From Euryarchaeota archaeon UBA250 (GTDB lineage Archaea > Thermoplasmatota > Poseidoniia > Poseidoniales > Thalassarchaeaceae), in assembly GCA_002504845.1 (NCBI GenBank), contig DATW01000014.1, forward strand, positions 1 through 8,045: a DNA stretch of 8,045 nucleotides, read 5' to 3'. This document shows positions 6,532 to 8,045 of this stretch, one piece after another. Position numbers and translations under genes: made by a program. Below the pieces are notes generated by a model. The model had not been told where the DNA came from and searched no databases. It worked only from the letters and a program-made list of their open reading frames with translations. Each line of letters begins with the position of its first letter. Position 1 is the stretch's first letter.

Positions 6532-6578
6532 GGACGGGCATCATACCGGGAGAATGTTGCAGATATCAAGTCATGGAA

Positions 6579-8045
6579 TTACGAGTCGGGGCGTATATCG
6601 ATAGCATATCTGCTCCTGCCCATGAGTAATCTGGCCGTAACCACAGGGTTGCCCTGCATGGTTTCTATATGCGCCATATCGGGCCATTTATCGAAGGGTT
6701 GGGCTAGCCATCCAACCATCTTGTGACTCTTTCCATCTACTGGAGGTGATTCCGATGAGGCCTTTTCTAGGGCCATTAAGAGATCGGAGATGTGAATCAA
6801 TTGTAGATTCTCAAGAGATTCTAAGTCCATTTCAGATTGTATTGCATCTTCTAGCCTTCGAAGTAAGTCATTACTCGGACCCGGGTGTTCTAATCCATCT
6901 GTCCCAGGAAGAGGATGGTATTCGCCCTTGGGCCTGAGTATTAATGCAGCCCATGGAATTGAAGATATCTTTGGTTGATTCCACCAGTCTTCCGTTTTGA
7001 TGATATTCAACAATAATTGTTCAGATAATGGTGCATACCACTCCATGGGAAGATGCTGGATTACAACACTGGAGAATGAGGGGGTCAATCTACCTCTTCC
7101 CTGTGTTATGCGGATGAATCTTGACCATGTGCTCAGATCCGAATTTGGATGTTTGCTCGCTGACTTATGCACCTCATTGAAGAATTCATCCAGATTTTCC
7201 AGATCTTGTAATTTCATCGCAGCGGAAAGTGTGTCAACAGATATGTTTGGAGGATTCTGAAGCCATGCAGGGATGGCCCAACTTTTGAGATCTTCAATCA
7301 TGTCTCTTGGAAGATGATTTGCAAAGGTTAGCAGGCGCGAAGCGACCCATGATGACCCCTGGGGCGAAGATTCCGGAGGAGTCATTGGTCGCACGTCGAA
7401 GGCGAAATTTGGATTTTCAGATATTATTTCGCTGAATTGTTCCGAATATGCTGTTTGGAGATCAACGGTGGTTTGATTCATCAGCTCATGGACTTCGTAT
7501 TCAGGCATATCCTCAAGGCGAATCATTGCTAGCCATTTGACATGTACTCTATTCCCGATTCGTTTCCACCTATGCCACCTGAGACTTGGGGGCGTGGCTA
7601 TCAGAGATGCTTCCGGGTGCTCCGCTTCAATAGAGTTGGCCCAATCCTCATTTCGGCCAAGCATCTCAGTTATTGATTTTACAATAATGGGGTCTAAAGA
7701 CTCTGAAGAGTCTAATTGAACATCCAACTTTGATTGAATTGAATCTATCTCATCCATTGGGGTCGTGGAAAATCGATTTGGCTTCCCATCGTCGATACGG
7801 ACAGGAGATGATAATCCGGCGGGATCGCAATATCTTGTCCAAGGGAGTGGCCTCGTAGGATCGGCACTCAATCTGGCTACCCCTGGGATATTGGCTGAGG
7901 GATGAGTTAGTATGATGCCTCTACCCAAATTTCTCATGCAATCATGAATTAGATGTTCTGGGAGATCTTCTTCGATTTCAACCAGCATCGGAATCTGAGT
8001 ATCTGAGTGAAGGGCCCACTCAATCAAGGAATGTCTTGCTCTAGG
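6579..8045 (-). CDS. Large protein of unknown function, 5' end outside the window
   Basis: I do not recognise this protein. The frame is open from the right edge to the TAA at 6581-6579, giving 488 visible codons. The only candidate start near the edge is a TTG at 8027-8025, and sense codons continue upstream of it without a stop, so the gene most likely begins beyond the window. The product looks soluble: no signal peptide or membrane segment is visible. It is rich in Trp, Pro and acidic residues. The first part has an alternating strand/helix look around MLVEIEEDLPEHL and GRGIILTHPSANIPG; a middle part carries WHRWKRIG and VHVKWLAMIRLEDM; the last 270 residues are mainly helical, with repeated Leu/Glu-rich segments such as LEDAIQSEMDLESLENLQL. 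No Walker, helix-turn-helix, zinc-finger or nuclease motif could be found. Codon use resembles the neighbours. It is followed on the same strand by the GC-rich stretch and then the CoA gene. Confidence 0.8.
   Translation of the reverse strand, partial: PRARHSLIEWALHSDTQIPMLVEIEEDLPEHLIHDCMRNLGRGIILTHPSANIPGVARLSADPTRPLPWTRYCDPAGLSSPVRIDDGKPNRFSTTPMDEIDSIQSKLDVQLDSSESLDPIIVKSITEMLGRNEDWANSIEAEHPEASLIATPPSLRWHRWKRIGNRVHVKWLAMIRLEDMPEYEVHELMNQTTVDLQTAYSEQFSEIISENPNFAFDVRPMTPPESSPQGSSWVASRLLTFANHLPRDMIEDLKSWAIPAWLQNPPNISVDTLSAAMKLQDLENLDEFFNEVHKSASKHPNSDLSTWSRFIRITQGRGRLTPSFSSVVIQHLPMEWYAPLSEQLLLNIIKTEDWWNQPKISSIPWAALILRPKGEYHPLPGTDGLEHPGPSNDLLRRLEDAIQSEMDLESLENLQLIHISDLLMALEKASSESPPVDGKSHKMVGWLAQPFDKWPDMAHIETMQGNPVVTARLLMGRSRYAIDIRPDS

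Larger units (their letters stand above)
6242..6578. other. GC-rich gene-free stretch with strong inverted repeats; candidate structured RNA or leader
   Basis: No protein gene is convincing here. By hand count 6281-6340 is 45/60 G+C, 6341-6440 is 54/100 and 6441-6540 is 70/100, about 65% over the 260 bases, whereas the next 100 bases (6541-6640) have 47. It holds a perfect 10-base palindrome GCCCCGGGGC (6278-6287), a 6-bp hairpin GCCATC/GATGGC (6297-6302 with 6308-6313), CCGGG/CCCGG (6315-6319 with 6331-6335), a long hairpin (6346-6403), a 20-base palindrome (6468-6487) and a diverged direct repeat. GC-rich islands with stems in moderate-GC archaeal DNA often mark structured RNA. I looked for the SRP RNA helix-8 motif, the RNase P GAGGAAAGTCC motif and tRNA T-arms on both strands and found none. 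Strand is undecided; on the minus strand it would be the leader of the CoA gene. A weak TATA-like ATTATCC (minus strand, about 6269-6275) precedes that gene. Confidence 0.5.

Noticed and set aside
6439..6541. Two consecutive 16-residue frames on the minus strand (6541-6491 and 6489-6439)
   Set aside because: No Shine-Dalgarno, very short, no resemblance to each other in protein; most likely chance in GC-rich DNA.
6242..6578. SRP RNA or RNase P RNA as identity of the GC-rich island
   Set aside because: A short GTCAGGGCCCGG on the minus strand recalls SRP helix 8, but the GGAAG tetraloop and AGCAG side of the motif are missing. The RNase P GAGGAAAGTCC and ACAGAA elements are absent on both strands.
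6364..6726. 120-codon plus-strand frame
   Set aside because: It runs antisense into the large unknown gene, has a low-complexity Ser/Arg/Pro composition and no ribosome binding site; it is a by-product of the GC-rich stretch and the opposite gene.
1..8045. CRISPR array, insertion sequence or integrated element
   Set aside because: No regularly spaced identical repeats, no transposase or integrase, no terminal inverted repeats or target duplications; most genes look like chromosomal housekeeping genes.

Overview
The window looks like chromosomal DNA from a mesophilic archaeon, probably a euryarchaeon. The diagnostic genes are an Orc1/Cdc6 initiator and a CoA-biosynthesis protein that joins an archaeal-type phosphopantetheine adenylyltransferase to a DUF359-type (GTP-dependent) dephospho-CoA kinase. 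Moderate GC, compact genes on both strands and GGTG-type Shine-Dalgarno sequences agree with this. A marine planktonic Thermoplasmatota lineage (Poseidoniales / Marine Group II or a relative) is my best guess, but it is an inference from gene style and is unproven.

Layout from left to right. (1) Minus strand, 1-2066: a soluble diflavin reductase (CysJ/sulfite reductase flavoprotein type, 611 aa), followed 51 bases downstream by the first 59 codons of a biotin carboxylase that runs off the left edge. (2) 2067-2229: divergent promoter region. (3) Plus strand, 2230-3015: a metallo-beta-lactamase-fold hydrolase starting at GTG. (4) 3016-3400: a 385-base gene-free, partly AT-rich stretch with inverted repeats and one ORB-like element, directly before the initiator gene; it is a candidate replication origin. 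(5) Plus strand, 3401-5201: orc1/cdc6, then a small four-helix membrane protein. (6) Minus strand, 5217-6233: the two-domain CoA protein, convergent with the membrane protein and only 15 bases from it. (7) 6234-6578: a 345-base gap that is strikingly GC-rich (about 65% over 6281-6540) with several strong inverted repeats; it is a candidate structured RNA or structured 5' leader. (8) Minus strand, 6579 to the right edge: a large protein of unknown function, 5' end missing.

The genes do not form one pathway. The fused CoA protein should by itself carry 4'-phosphopantetheine to CoA. The reductase and biotin carboxylase are in tandem and may be co-transcribed, but no hemoprotein or other redox partner is visible. 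I see no CRISPR array, transposon, tRNA or rRNA. The points most worth a second look are the GC-rich unexplained stretch, the candidate origin, the fused CoA enzyme, the orphan diflavin reductase and the unrecognised protein at the right end.
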